A DNA stretch of 64,000 nt, taken from Spinacia oleracea. Lineage: Eukaryota > Streptophyta > Magnoliopsida > Caryophyllales > Amaranthaceae. Both the position numbers and the translations under genes were made by a program. The notes beneath the pieces are model-generated. The model did no database searches. It was not told the origin of the DNA and saw nothing but the letters and a program-made list of their open reading frames with translations. Below are positions 1-9,553 of the stretch, piece after piece; within the stretch, counting starts at the first letter, position 1; the number at the start of each line of letters is the position of its first letter. The stretch covers positions 127,928,385-127,992,384 of the forward strand of contig NC_079487.1 of NCBI RefSeq assembly GCF_020520425.1, given 5' to 3'.

Positions 1-469
1 TCTGGCTCAAAAATAGAGGGCTTTTCGGGCCATTTTATGGCCGGCCAAATTTATAACTAAAATTGTTGTTTTACGTTGCCCAAAGCTAGACCTGGTCAAA
101 AGGCGGGCCGAGCCGAGAGCATAAAAATCTGCCCATTTATTTTCGGTCGAACGGGACAAACTTCAGGCCAATTTTTTGTGCCCAAAACACGCTATTTCGG
201 GTCAAAAACAACAGGCTTTTCAGGCCATTTTCGGGCTAGGCCAAATTTATAATTAAAATTGTTGTTTTATGTTGCACAAAGCCCGTAATGTTTTAAAAAA
301 GTTTGGGCCAGAATAATCTGCCCAAAACCCGGTGATTTTCGAGTCAGGCCCATGTTGATCAGCTCTACCCAAAGCCCGTAATTTTTTAAAAAAGTTCAGT
401 CGGACCGGGCCGGAATAATCTGCTCAAAACCCAGTAATTTTCGGGTCGGGCCCATGTTGATCAGCTCTA
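1..469. mobile_element. Right end of a hAT-like non-autonomous element, cut by the window edge
   Basis: The segment is built from G/C-rich 'gggcc', 'cgggtc' and 'gcccaaa' words set in AT-rich sequence and ends sharply at 'gatcagctcta'. It holds two internal direct repeats. A block at about 21-87 ('aaatttataactaaaattg') recurs at about 217-287, and a block at 278-367 recurs at 371-469, both copies ending in 'catgttgatcagctcta'. Terminal 'tagagctgatcaacatggg' (reverse strand) with subterminal repeats is typical of small plant hAT derivatives. The other end and the target duplication are outside the window, so the superfamily is an inference. No coding potential is seen. Confidence 0.45.
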
Positions 470-842
470 AGTTACACATAAAGATTTCATCTATTTTTTC
501 GTTTTCAGGTGGTAAAAAACAAGTTTTAATTTATTTTTTTTAGTTGGTAAAAACAAGTTTTAGTTTTTTAGATAGTTAAAAATAAATTTTCAATTTTTAT
601 AGGTGGTAAAAAATAATTTGTCCATTGATTAATCTGACCAAAATATTTGGTCAATACATGTCATAAACCACTTAATCATCCAAATAATTTAGAACAACAC
701 CTTGAGAACAAATAGATACTCAAACAAAAACACTAATTTCTTGTACAAGTTAAACTAATCACGAAAGAGGCATTGAAAAGTTATAAATTTCATTAAAATT
801 TATTTCATCTACCAATAAAAAATAGGAAGAAAAACTACAAAC

Positions 843-1273
843 CTATCTTCCTCAGTGGTCCATTGCTCTTTGACATGAGTTTTTCCTTTAGGTCTCCCAC
901 CCTTGATCGTGGCCATATCTTCTTTAACAAACAAATCGTTTACAAAGTGTATACGATCTTGCATGGTGGTGGTTGGACAAATGTTATTGTTACCAACACC
1001 ATAAATATGATTAGGATTATTCTCATGTAATGACACAAAATTGTTCAAGTAAGTATGTTCTAGGATTTGTGGTACAACCACGGGCGTATTAGGGGTTGTT
1101 GTTTTCCAAGTTTGAGTAAAATAAGAAAAAAGGGTGGTGTTATCGCCACCACGTAAAAAACTATCAACGACTGATGATGGAACAATAGGGGATATTAATG
1201 AATACTCTATTGGTTTGGGAATATCGAAAATATTAGTATAAGATCTACCAAATTCTTCTCCTTCCATCATCAT
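843..1273 (-). CDS. R2R3-MYB transcription factor, first exon only (MYB98/MYB118-like group)
   Basis: The exon encodes 143 residues plus two bases of the next codon. It starts at three consecutive ATGs (1265-1273, minus strand) and ends at a donor GT at 841-842. Most of it is a low-similarity N-terminal region (FGRSYTNIFDIPKP, PTTTMQDRIHFVNDLFV). The last 20 residues, KGGRPKGKTHVKEQWTTEED plus a split Arg, are the start of a MYB R2 repeat: a basic run, the first repeat Trp and the EED motif. A long divergent N-terminus followed by a basic K-G-K run and QWT-EEDR is how MYB98/MYB64/MYB115/MYB118-type proteins are built. The intron then runs left through AT-rich sequence and the hAT-like end at 1-469. 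The rest of R2, all of R3 and the C-terminus must lie beyond the window, or the gene is broken. Product class is fairly sure; the subgroup is tentative. Confidence 0.6.
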
Positions 1274-1413
1274 GGTGAAAATGGTTGTGAATTTGAAAAA
1301 CTAAGAAGGTTTAACAAAACAAAAAGGTGAAAATGAGAAGAGAGAAATGAGGGAGGGAAAGCTAATGCTTAGGCTTGTAGTAAGTTTGTTGATTAGAGTA
1401 ATATATTCATCTC

Positions 1414-1425
1414 TTATATATATAA
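1414..1425 (-). promoter_or_regulatory. Candidate TATA box of the MYB gene
   Basis: A run of alternating T and A, read on the minus strand as 'tatatatataa', lies about 140 bp upstream of the MYB start codon, followed by a purine/pyrimidine-rich leader. Position and composition fit a plant TATA box. No transcript evidence is available. Confidence 0.4.
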
Positions 1426-2299
1426 ACAAGACAACCCAATGGTTGGTGATTTTAAAATAACTTGATATAGCTCCACATGTCTCCCTTGTAAGAAAAAAAT
1501 TAGTGAAAAAATAATGATTCAATTATTTACATTTCCATAAATTTTGATTACATTTGATTTAAAGACATTACTAGAAAACAAATTAGGTGTGGTAAAATCA
1601 ATTTGCAAAGAAGTTGGTCAATTATAAGTTATGCAATTAAGTGTATATATATGACTATTTAATTAAAAAATCAAGGTATAATTCTTATAAAAAAAATTAA
1701 TTTACACATTGGTAAAAAAATAAAAAATTCCTTATTTCAAAATAATAAACTGCAATTATAATTGATTGAATATCTATCCGAATCACAAATCATTTTATTC
1801 AGCTTTAATTGTGATATTCTTCCTATTACGTTTGAAAGAAATGATATCTTTCCAAAATTCATTTTTTTACCTTTTTCGGAATTCTTATATCTCTGGAGAA
1901 AATGACGTGTCATACAATTTTTCGAATATTAAATATTATGTAAAACATATCACGTATAATGCGCAACATGTTGAACTTAAATATTTATATTTATGTGCTT
2001 TCTTAAAAAATAAATTGTAAAGATGAAAGAGAAATCACAAGCAAAAGGGGGCAATTTTTGCAATTATTCTTAACTATAACAATTAAATAAAAATGGAATA
2101 AAATGTAATAAGAAATTTTCATGAAATAAGCCTAAGTGTAATATTTTTTTTCAGCAATATGAGTTCAATTGATCATGTTACTTCACTTGTCATTTTTGGT
2201 TAATTTCTGTATATATAAATAGAAGTGTAAATGCTATATTATCAACAAATGCCAATTAAAACTATCAATCATGAACATGTTTAATATGTCTCCTTGTAG
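1426..2299. other. AT-rich intergenic DNA, nothing recognised
   Basis: This is upstream DNA of the MYB gene. It has only short random open frames and homopolymer runs. No conserved domain, structural RNA or terminal repeat is seen. Confidence 0.6.
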
Positions 2300-2790
2300 A
2301 TAGTGGTGTTAAAATCCGGTCACAATCGGAAAGTAGACCGAAATTGAAATGGTTATTGGTCCGATCTTCGGTCCTTTAAATTTGGGTTTTTAGGTTTTTT
2401 TAGGCTTGTCCAGTTCAAATCCATAATTTTCCAGTCTGGACCGGTTGACCCGATTTACATTAAAAATTATTTTTTTTAGTGTCCTGAAAATTATGTAGTC
2501 CGTATTTTTTTCCTACATTTTAGTCTTTTATATCCATCTATACTCCCTTAAAAATGGATAATTAAAGTTTGAAAGATTTTCTAACTATTCCGTATAATTT
2601 TTTGGAAAAATAATTCCGAAATTTGTATGGAGGCATTATCAATTATTTGGTCCAATCCGCTCTAAACCCGGATCGAACAAAAAAAATCGGCCCGATCTTG
2701 ACCAGAACTTTTTCGATCCAGTCTTCTGTTCACTAATTTTCTTGATTCCAGTTCCGGTCCGATTTTAGACCGGTGTACAGGCGTACAATT
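2300..2790. repeat. Possible small hAT-like element with 'ggtccgat' repeats
   Basis: The block begins near 'gtggtgttaaaatccggtc' and ends near 'gattttagaccggtgtaca', which are roughly inverted. Inside are many 'cggtccgat', 'gaccgg' and 'ggtccaat' words in both orientations. This internal structure resembles plant hAT-type MITEs with subterminal repeats. No exact target duplication was found, so boundaries are approximate. Confidence 0.35.
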
Positions 2791-3240
2791 GTAATCTTTT
2801 ATATCTATAGCCAATATATTGCCAATATTTAGCATTTGTTCCTTTTTATATATATATATATTTTTTTTTCTTCTTTTAGTATCTAGGCTATGTTTGGCAA
2901 TACTAGCTGAAATTGAGCTGAACTGATAAGTTACCTGAAATGGGGTAAGGTAGCACCTGAAATTAATAAGGTGCTGAAACTGATAAGTTAGCTGTTTGCA
3001 TTATTGGTTTGTTAAAACTATTAATTTTCAAGTACATGAAATTTTAAGTTTTAATTGATATTTTATATATTTCTACATTTAAATATATTTTTTGTGAAAT
3101 ACGGAGTAATAATAAATAGAATATTGAATCTCAATTAACTTTTTTTTTTATTGTAATTGAAATTTATAATGTGAACATCGAAACAATTTTATAAATAAAA
3201 CAACGGATTTTTCACGAAATACCCCCGAGGTTTAAGTTTA

Positions 3241-3456
3241 TTCACCAAATACCCTCGCAGTTTCAGTAATTCACCAAATACCCCTGAGGTTTCATTTTCT
3301 CGCATGACTTACCTCTGCCGTTAAGTTGCTGTTAGAAACTTTATTTCACCAGATACCCCCTGTATTTCAAAAACTTTATTTCACCAGATACCCCTGTGGT
3401 TTCTTATGTTTTCACCATGTACCCATATGTTTTATGATCATTTCACCAGATACCCC
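3241..3456 (+). repeat. Iterated 'ttcaccaRatacccc' motif in the left arm of MULE-1
   Basis: Copies start at about 3241, 3270, 3345, 3380, 3411 and 3442, each 'ttcacca' followed by 'aatacccc', 'gatacccc' or 'tgtaccc', at spacings of 29 to 75 bp. The mirrored arm at about 4795-5035 has the same series as 'ggggtatctggtgaa'. Iterated subterminal words usually serve as binding sites for a transposase or accessory protein; that role is inferred. Confidence 0.7.
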
Positions 3457-3514
3457 TGCTTAATTAACAACGACTATTTTAAAAAAAAAAAACTAATTGT
3501 TGTACTATCTCCTC

Positions 3515-3522
3515 TATATAAA
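3515..3522 (+). promoter_or_regulatory. TATA box in the left arm of MULE-1
   Basis: 'tatataaa' sits about 90 bp before the GRF start codon at 3607. The same block is mirrored in the right arm (4741-4750), where it faces the transposase remnant. Confidence 0.6.
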
Positions 3523-3606
3523 GGAGGAGCAGCAACATCACCTTATCACACATCTTTCTGTTCTTCCCACAAATGAGCTCATATTATCCCAACTCACTTT
3601 TTACAA

Positions 3607-3985
3607 ATGAGCTCATATTCTCAATCTTCCTCTACAATGTATGAATCATCATACGTTGTAGTTCCCAACATAACATGCAACAAATGTGGGAAAAACTTTG
3701 CAATAAGAAGTTGTGAAACAGCGAAAAATACTCAAAGACTATATTACAAGTGTGACTTATGTGACAACTTCAAGTGGTGCAAGGGAAACATTGAGCAACC
3801 CCATCCAAGCGCGCAGAAACAACAGAGGTAGCACAGAGGAAGGAGAAATGCAAGAAAATAGAAGTTTGAATGAGGAAATTCACCAAATGAAGAAGAAACT
3901 CAAGCAATAGAAGAAATTAATGCATGGAGCTATCAAAATTGGCATTCTAATGTTTCTGATTCTAGTATTTGTAATGAGAAAGTGA
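3607..3985 (+). pseudogene. GRF-type zinc finger, coiled coil and tail-anchor protein gene of MULE-1 (broken)
   Basis: The first 74 codons encode a Ser-rich start followed by CNKCGKNFAIRSCETAKN, then YYKCDLCDNFKWC. The CxCG, the Thr-x-x-Asn step, the aromatic-K-C and the final F-K-W/C pattern match the GRF zinc finger. After about 3800-3830 the homologous frame shifts by one. There it encodes a charged segment EEIHQMKKKLKQ (likely coiled coil), a stop at 3908-3910, then in the same frame a hydrophobic stretch IKIGILMFLILVFVMRK ending at 3985, a predicted C-terminal membrane anchor. GRF, coiled coil and tail anchor form a known layout of small plant proteins, many of them transposon-borne. A frameshift and a stop break this copy. 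Function is unknown; GRF fingers are generally thought to bind nucleic acid. An additional upstream ATG at about 3573 duplicates the start region. Confidence 0.75.
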
Positions 3986-4343
3986 ATGATGTGTAATAAA
4001 CAACAAAATTTCATCAATAATATGACATTTCATTTCCGCTTTAAGTAGCTTTACAAAAGTGTGCCCCCGACACGCAAAATATAGACAACGGTCTTTAAGT
4101 GTAGTTTTACAAAAACTTGCTCCCATAGGCAAGAGATATACCCAATAAGTGCAACTTCACGAAATATGCTCCAATATGCAATGAAATGAGTATTTATAAA
4201 AAAAATTAAGTATACTTCCTTTTGTTTCCCTTAGTTGGTGCATTACCTTGTTGCTTTTTATTAGAAGCACCAGGGTCCCCTTGCTGTGAACAAGAAGCAC
4301 CAGCAGCAGAAGAACCAGCAGCAGCAGAAGAACTAGCAGCAGC

Positions 4344-4688
4344 ATCATCAACAACCTTATTTTAATTTGCTTTGCAGTGGCTCCACCTCTACATGTCCTT
4401 GCATTGTGTCCCACCTCCATACACTTACTACACTTCACACTGTTGTTTCTCTTCCCCTTCATTGGATCATGTTTACTTCTCTTAATTTCTCAGTTTAGGT
4501 GGTCTACCATCAGCTCTCTTCATGGGTGGTGGGAGGATGATAGGGATATCAAAAGAAGGCCATTGAGTTGGGTCAGATATGGGGTGTATATGGTCTGAAT
4601 AAGTTAACTTGCAAGCTGCTTCTTTGAAGTAGGGAGAATATGAGATCATTTGTGGGAATAACAGAAAGATGTGTGGTAAGGTGATCAT
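4344..4688 (-). pseudogene. C-terminal remnant of a MULE (MuDR-type) transposase
   Basis: Read on the minus strand, the first piece (4688 to about 4484) encodes YSPYFKEAACKLTYSDHIHP, then a WPSFDIPIILPPP segment and KRADGRPPKLR. The second piece (from 4462, another frame) encodes MKGKRNNSVKCSKCMEVGHN followed by ARTC, a CCHC zinc knuckle. A proline-rich 'ILPPP', a 'GRPxK' basic patch and a CCHC knuckle form the usual C-terminal end of plant MULE transposases. The DDE catalytic core and the SWIM finger are absent. Past the knuckle the frame runs into an 'agcagcaga' low-complexity tract. The start region is homologous to the GRF start in the opposite arm, so an internal deletion seems to have joined the arm's promoter and ATG to the transposase tail. 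Confidence 0.7.
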
Positions 4689-4740
4689 TTGTGGGAATAA
4701 CAGAAAGATGCGTGGTAAGGTGTTGTTGCAGTTGCTCCTC

Positions 4741-4750
4741 CTTTATATAG
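4741..4750 (-). promoter_or_regulatory. Mirrored TATA box in the right arm of MULE-1
   Basis: On the minus strand this reads 'ctatataaag', the inverted copy of the left-arm TATA block, about 55-60 bp upstream of the first in-frame ATG of the transposase remnant. Confidence 0.55.
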
Positions 4751-5689
4751 AGGAGATAGTACAATGGCTAGTTTTTTTAAAAAATAATAGTCATTGGTGA
4801 GCAGGGGTATCTGGTGAAATTATCATAAAACATAGTGGTACATGGTGAAAACATAAGAAACCACATGGGTATCTGGTGAAATAAAATTTTTGAGGGTATC
4901 TGGTGAAAAAAAGTTTTTAACGGCCACTTAACGGCAGGGGTAAGTCATGCGAGAAAATGAAACCTCGGGGATATTTGGTGAATTACTGAACTGCGAGGGT
5001 ATTTGGTGAATAAACTTAAACCTTGGGGGTATCTCATGAAAAATCCGATAAAACAAACAAGGACGACATTTTGAATTTTGAGGGTACTTTCGTTCGAAAT
5101 GAAGTTAAAAAGATTCAACATTTTCTTTAGTACTTCGTACTAAATAAAAACTTAAGTTCAGAGTAAAAAAAAGAAAAATAAATAAAATATAAGAATCCAC
5201 TAACCTTCCCCAATCCCACCTACCCCTCAAAGTCTCTACCATCAAAAGTTCAAAGCCCAACAACATCACGTGAAGTCTTTCTCTCTCTCCTTCTCCTTCT
5301 TCCCATTCTCCATCTTCTAGTTCCTTTCTGCACTCTTCTTCACAGTTCCTGAAACAAAAAAAATTGAAGAATGGATATGCGATATTCTTATTTATATCAA
5401 ATTTATGTGCGATATCTGCCGTTGGTCATATGCAGTCTGTGTATGTTTTTTTTTCTTCTAAATTTTGATTTTTGAAATGCTTTGGAAGTGAAAAGTAAAT
5501 TTCAGTTGCTGACATTTCAGCTCCTTAAACGCAGACGTTGCCCTTATTAACGTTTCGATTTCAGTCGACTTATCCAACTTAAATTTTATTTTAGCTCTTT
5601 ACCAAACGCTTCTAATCTTTTAAGTTAACTTAAACTTTCAGCAGCTAATCATTTAAGGTGACTGAAAGTGGTTACCAAACAGAGCCCTA

Positions 5690-6703
5690 GGCTCATATGT
5701 TAGCGCACGACTTAGCAAGTTAAGTCGAATTCTGATTTGGTGAACTTTATTCCTTGGATCAATGTTGTTTATTTTACGAAATCAAGTTGTTTTAACTGTA
5801 CCAATGAGGTATTGGTCTAGTACGTGGTTAACACCGAGACATATGCACGATAGATCTTAAGTCAAATCCTCCACGACTCCATCCCTTTATATTTATTGTT
5901 CTTGTAACTCATTCACACCAATAATTATTTTAATTAGGTTGCCATGATTGCGGTTCAAATATCCAATACAGGAGTTACTTATGTCCTAAATGAATACCGA
6001 TGTACACCAACGTGTAAAATAGACGACCTTTCCCTCCTCGCTTTTTACTCTTGAGTTTACAAAAATTAGGGTTAGTTTTCTAAGCTAGAAATACACTTGT
6101 CTTCGAAAATTTGACTATTTTAGGTCAATTCTCTTTTAATTGCTATGCCTTTTGTTGTTAGTTTCAATAAATTTACATTTTATGCGTGTAATGAATTTGT
6201 ATCGTGTCTCTAGTTTGTATAGTGGAATTCATCTCTCCTTGGTAGAGTTAGTCGACGGATAATGCGGTGTATTTCATGATAAAAATCGTCTAATTTTTGT
6301 GATGAATGGGCATTATTCAAGAACCAAACTATTATCCGCCAACCCGTTAGGAAAGCCAATTTTAACCCGGCCCGTTCTTGACACGTGATTATGGGAGTAA
6401 TAACCAAATTCCGAGTTGGATGACTTGGCTCCCCTAATCACATGTCAAAAACAGGTCGGTTTGGGGTTAGGGGAGCCAAGTCATCCAACCCATCAACTAA
6501 GATGTGATTCCAACACTAATTTGCCCCATTTTAGATCAATTGGACCGTATTCATTTCCAATGCTTTCTCTTGTTTAACGATAGGCCCATTACTTCTAGAT
6601 GACAAATAGGCTATAGGCAATAGGCCCTCAAAAGTAAAAATGCTCATGAAACTGAGTCAACTGTATTTTTAGGGCCCCATAAAAAAGAAAGGGGGTTTTC
6701 AAA
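5690..6703. other. Intergenic DNA with a 75-bp hairpin and otherwise nothing recognised
   Basis: Short open frames here have no recognisable content. The one structural feature is a perfect 23-bp inverted repeat (6415-6437 and 6467-6489), listed separately. Confidence 0.5.
6415..6489. repeat. Perfect 23-bp inverted repeat with a 29-bp spacer
   Basis: The left arm (6415-6437) begins 'gttggatgacttggctcc'; its exact reverse complement ends at 6489. The transcript would fold into a stem with no mismatch. It may be a foldback MITE remnant or a small-RNA hairpin; nothing decides between them. Confidence 0.6.
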
Positions 6704-7202
6704 CGACGTCCTAATCCGCTAAAAACGCCCTCATTTTATTGTTAAAAGTACTAAACTACCCTTATAAAAATTTGGAGACCTTCCATCTCACCTTCCCCTG
6801 CTTTCACCTTCCCCTGCTTTCCCCTGCTTTCACCTTCCCCTTTCACCGCCCCACCCCTGCTCCTTCCACCACCCCTGCTACCACACCCCTGCTCCTTCCA
6901 CCACCACCGCACACACGGCACACCTCCCCTGCTCCCTTAATCCTTCCACCACCCAGCCGCCGCCCAGCCCTAGCCCCTTGCCCACGACCCCTCGCCCACG
7001 ACGACCCTGCTCCACCACCAAGAGTCGCCGTCCCTGCTCCAGCTCGACGCGAATTGATTTGAGACACGGTTCCCTCCCCTGCGACGACGGTTCCCTCCCC
7101 TGCGACGACCCTGCACAACCACCAAAATCGACGCGAATTGATATGAGACACGACCCTGCTCCGGTCGTTCGTTGACTTGATTGGGCACGAATTGGTTGTA
7201 GG

Positions 7203-8795
7203 ATGCCGCCGAAGAGGTCGGAAAGGGGGTCGCCGGGCAAAGCTCCTCCTCCTACACGGTTGCGTTTGGTATGAATCGAATTTTTTTTTTAAAATTTTAA
7301 CGAGTGCCGCCCAGAAATAGCGATTGGAACCATGGTACACCCGCCATTGAAAAGTGGATGCGACCATGGTTCTGCCGCAGATCTATGGCGGAAGAACCAT
7401 GGCAGCCACCACTTTTCTTGGGCGGTTGGGCCTTGGTTCCTCTCGCCATTTGTGGGCGGCAATTCATGATTTTGAATTTTTTTTTTATTTTTTTTTCGTT
7501 TATAATTATAATTCCTATTAATGTTATGTTACAAATTTTAGTTTAATAATGTAAGCTTATTTTAGAAGTAGTTTAAAAATTTAATTACAAATTTTAGTAA
7601 TTAGTTTAAAAATCCTCTATTGGTACATGTTAGAATTAGTTTAATAATGTTATGTAATTTTTTTTGTCGGGCTTGTTATTGTGATTGCTATTATTATTAT
7701 TTAATTTGTTATTGTTAATAGAAGATATTATAAGAACAATTATTATTATTGATGATTTTTACGTTAAATTATTAATATTAGAACTATGAATTTTAATTGG
7801 AATGAACGAGATAATTAACGACTTAATTAACAAAATATGTGGCATAATTAACGGCATATTTTAATTCACGACATAAATATAATCAACGACATATCTAACG
7901 CTTTAATTAACGGTATGCTTTGGTTAACGTAATAATTTAATTAACCGATTATGAATATATTTATATTTATTTTAAATAGGTTTAGGTGTTTTTGTAAATA
8001 ACATTATTATTATTATTATTAAAAATTAGGATAAAAAATAGTAAACTTACAAATATTTTTAATTATTATGATTGTTATTATTGACATTAGTTTAATATTA
8101 TTATAACTATGGAGTTGTATTTTGTTATTGTGTACTAACGACATAATTTAATCGGAATGAACTAGATAACTAACGACATAATTTATTGAACGACTTAATA
8201 AACAAGATTTGTGGCATAATATATGCAACGTCATAATATAACGACATATTTAACGATATATTTAATGACATATGTAACGAAATGAGATTAAAAAAATGTA
8301 AATCAATTATGTTAATATTATATTATTGAAATGAGATTAAAATTTAAATGCGAAACTAGCTAACACATTTCACGCATGTTAAATAATAGAGAATTGGGAA
8401 GGGCGCTCCAATGGGCCCGCCGTCCCAGCCTCCGCCTGCTTCGCTCATGCAAGAGGTTAGTGTATGAATTTTATTTTTAATTAAACCCTTATGCCGCCCA
8501 GAAATGAGAAACAAGCTAATACGTTTCACGTTTGATTAATAATTGAAAATTGCTCAGAGTTCACTTAGCTATGATGTTGATAATGTCGTTGACGGTTCTG
8601 GAGCTAGGCATACCCGAAGTCGTTGTATAAATGCTTCAATTAGAAGGGAGAGAGGTGGGTTTGGATTGGATGAGGAGGAGGAGAACATGACTACAGTTGT
8701 GGATACGGCTTTAGGAGGCGCTTCGCCACCAACGCAGATGCTTTACTCTCCACATCGTTCGTTGGGTTACTCGCCACCTCGTCCGATAATATTAA
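7203..8795 (+). pseudogene. Possible exons of a transposon-borne protein (unrecognised)
   Basis: Three stretches with coding-like composition stand in otherwise AT-rich DNA. The first is 7203-7269, MPPKRSERGSPGKAPPPTRL, followed by a GT. The second is about 8400-8457, GAPMGPPSQPPPASLMQE, followed by 'gttagt'. The third is about 8558-8795 after 'ttgctcag', containing SYDVDNVVDGSGARHTRSRC and a glycine/glutamate-rich segment, then PPTQMLYSPHRSLGYSPP. A basic, proline-rich start is common in plant transposon proteins, but no domain is identifiable. The splice pattern is conjecture. A 'gccgcccagaaa' foldback end sits inside the second intron (about 8493). Confidence 0.3.
7303..7462. repeat. Foldback unit 1 inside the 3.4-kb element
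   Basis: The unit starts 'tgccgcccagaaa' and ends 'tgggcggca'. 'accatgg' is repeated in both arms around a central 'ccgcagatctatggcgg'. It is clearly related to the better preserved unit at 9397-9553. Confidence 0.55.
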
Positions 8796-9396
8796 ATAAC
8801 GTACATTCAATTCATAATTTAAACACCATTTTCTTAATTTTGCACATGAAATTAAATTACAAAAATTAATAACTGCATACATAATTACATATATTTAAAA
8901 ATGTTATATTATAAGCCGTTATTAATTACACATTATCATTTAGTTATTTTCTATGCCATTATATAATTAAACATATAATTTACTAACATTTAACAAATAA
9001 ACATGTCATTAATTAAACATTTATTTTAAGTATTTTATTTAAACATGTCAATAAATTTATAAACTAAACAATTATTTTTAATTTAATTATTTTCATACAT
9101 ATATACAAAGAAATTTTTTAGTTAATTACATGTGAAAATTCATACATTTATTTTATTTTATTATTTTCACATTTATACAAAGAATGTTTTTTAATTTTAA
9201 CAAATAATTTTCACATGTAATTTTTTTAATTTTACAGATTTTTACAAATAAAAAATTTAACTAATTTATTTATTTTTCAAAATATTTTCAGAATTAAACA
9301 ATAATGAAATTTAAATATTACAATTTTTTTTTTTTTAGTTTAAACTGCTAACCTAGAAATAATTGATTTTTTTTTTAAAAAAAATTTAAACTACGT

Positions 9397-9553
9397 TGCC
9401 GCCCAGAATAAGTAGTACGTACCCATGGTGGCTCGCCCAAAAAAGGCGGCACCCACCACGGCTCACCCACCCCAGATCTGCGGCTGAGCCATGGTGGGTG
9501 CCGCCTTTTTTGGGCGAGCCACCATGGCTACGTACTACTTTTTCTGGGCGGCA
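9397..9553. repeat. Foldback unit 2 inside the 3.4-kb element: near-perfect hairpin with arms of about 72 bp
   Basis: The left arm runs from 'tgccgcccag' at 9397 through 'tagtacgtacccatggtggc' and 'cccaaaaaaggcggcaccca' to about 9470. The right arm (about 9478-9553) mirrors it with few mismatches and ends 'ctgggcggca'. The centre is 'ccagatctgcgg'. Both ends abut long A or T runs. Confidence 0.7.

Larger units (their letters stand above)
3204..5047. mobile_element. MULE-1: Mutator-like element with long inverted arms and two convergent gene remnants
   Basis: The element is flanked by a perfect 9-bp target duplication 'ataaaacaa' (3195-3203 and 5048-5056), the size characteristic of Mutator-like elements. 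It begins 'cggatttttcacgaaatacc' and ends with the inverted counterpart 'atctcatgaaaaatccg'. The inverted arms are about 400 bp each (about 3204-3620 and 4640-5047). Each arm carries repeated 'ttcaccaaatacccc' words and an inward-facing TATA box, and runs into the start codon of a gene. The left gene is a GRF zinc-finger remnant, the right one a transposase tail. The organisation (two convergent genes, one promoter per arm) resembles maize MuDR. The element cannot encode a full transposase and would need help in trans. Confidence 0.9.
2886..5686. mobile_element. PIF/Harbinger-like MITE interrupted by MULE-1
   Basis: The left end reads 'ggctatgtttggcaa'; the right end read on the other strand is 'ggctctgtttggtaa', a common terminal repeat of plant Harbinger/Tourist-type elements. 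The trinucleotide 'cta' flanks both ends (2883-2885 and 5687-5689), consistent with a 3-bp duplication although the usual one is TWA. Removing MULE-1 and its duplicated 9 bp leaves about 950 bp. The right part (about 5200-5420) resembles a plant 5' leader: a CT-rich 'tctctctccttctcc' tract followed by a short ATG frame at 5371. It may be captured host DNA but matches nothing recognised. Confidence 0.5.

Noticed and set aside
1766..2020. 84-codon open frame upstream of the MYB gene
   Set aside because: AT-rich, Phe/Tyr/Leu-rich translation without a domain; expected by chance.
3241..5035. Regularly spaced short repeats considered as a CRISPR-like array
   Set aside because: Repeats are degenerate, differently spaced and mirrored inside a Mutator-like element of a plant genome.
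6739..7367. Long overlapping open frames on both strands (Pro/Arg/Gly-rich)
   Set aside because: They arise from C-rich tandem repeats in the subterminal region of the 3.4-kb element; composition explains them and no domain is present.
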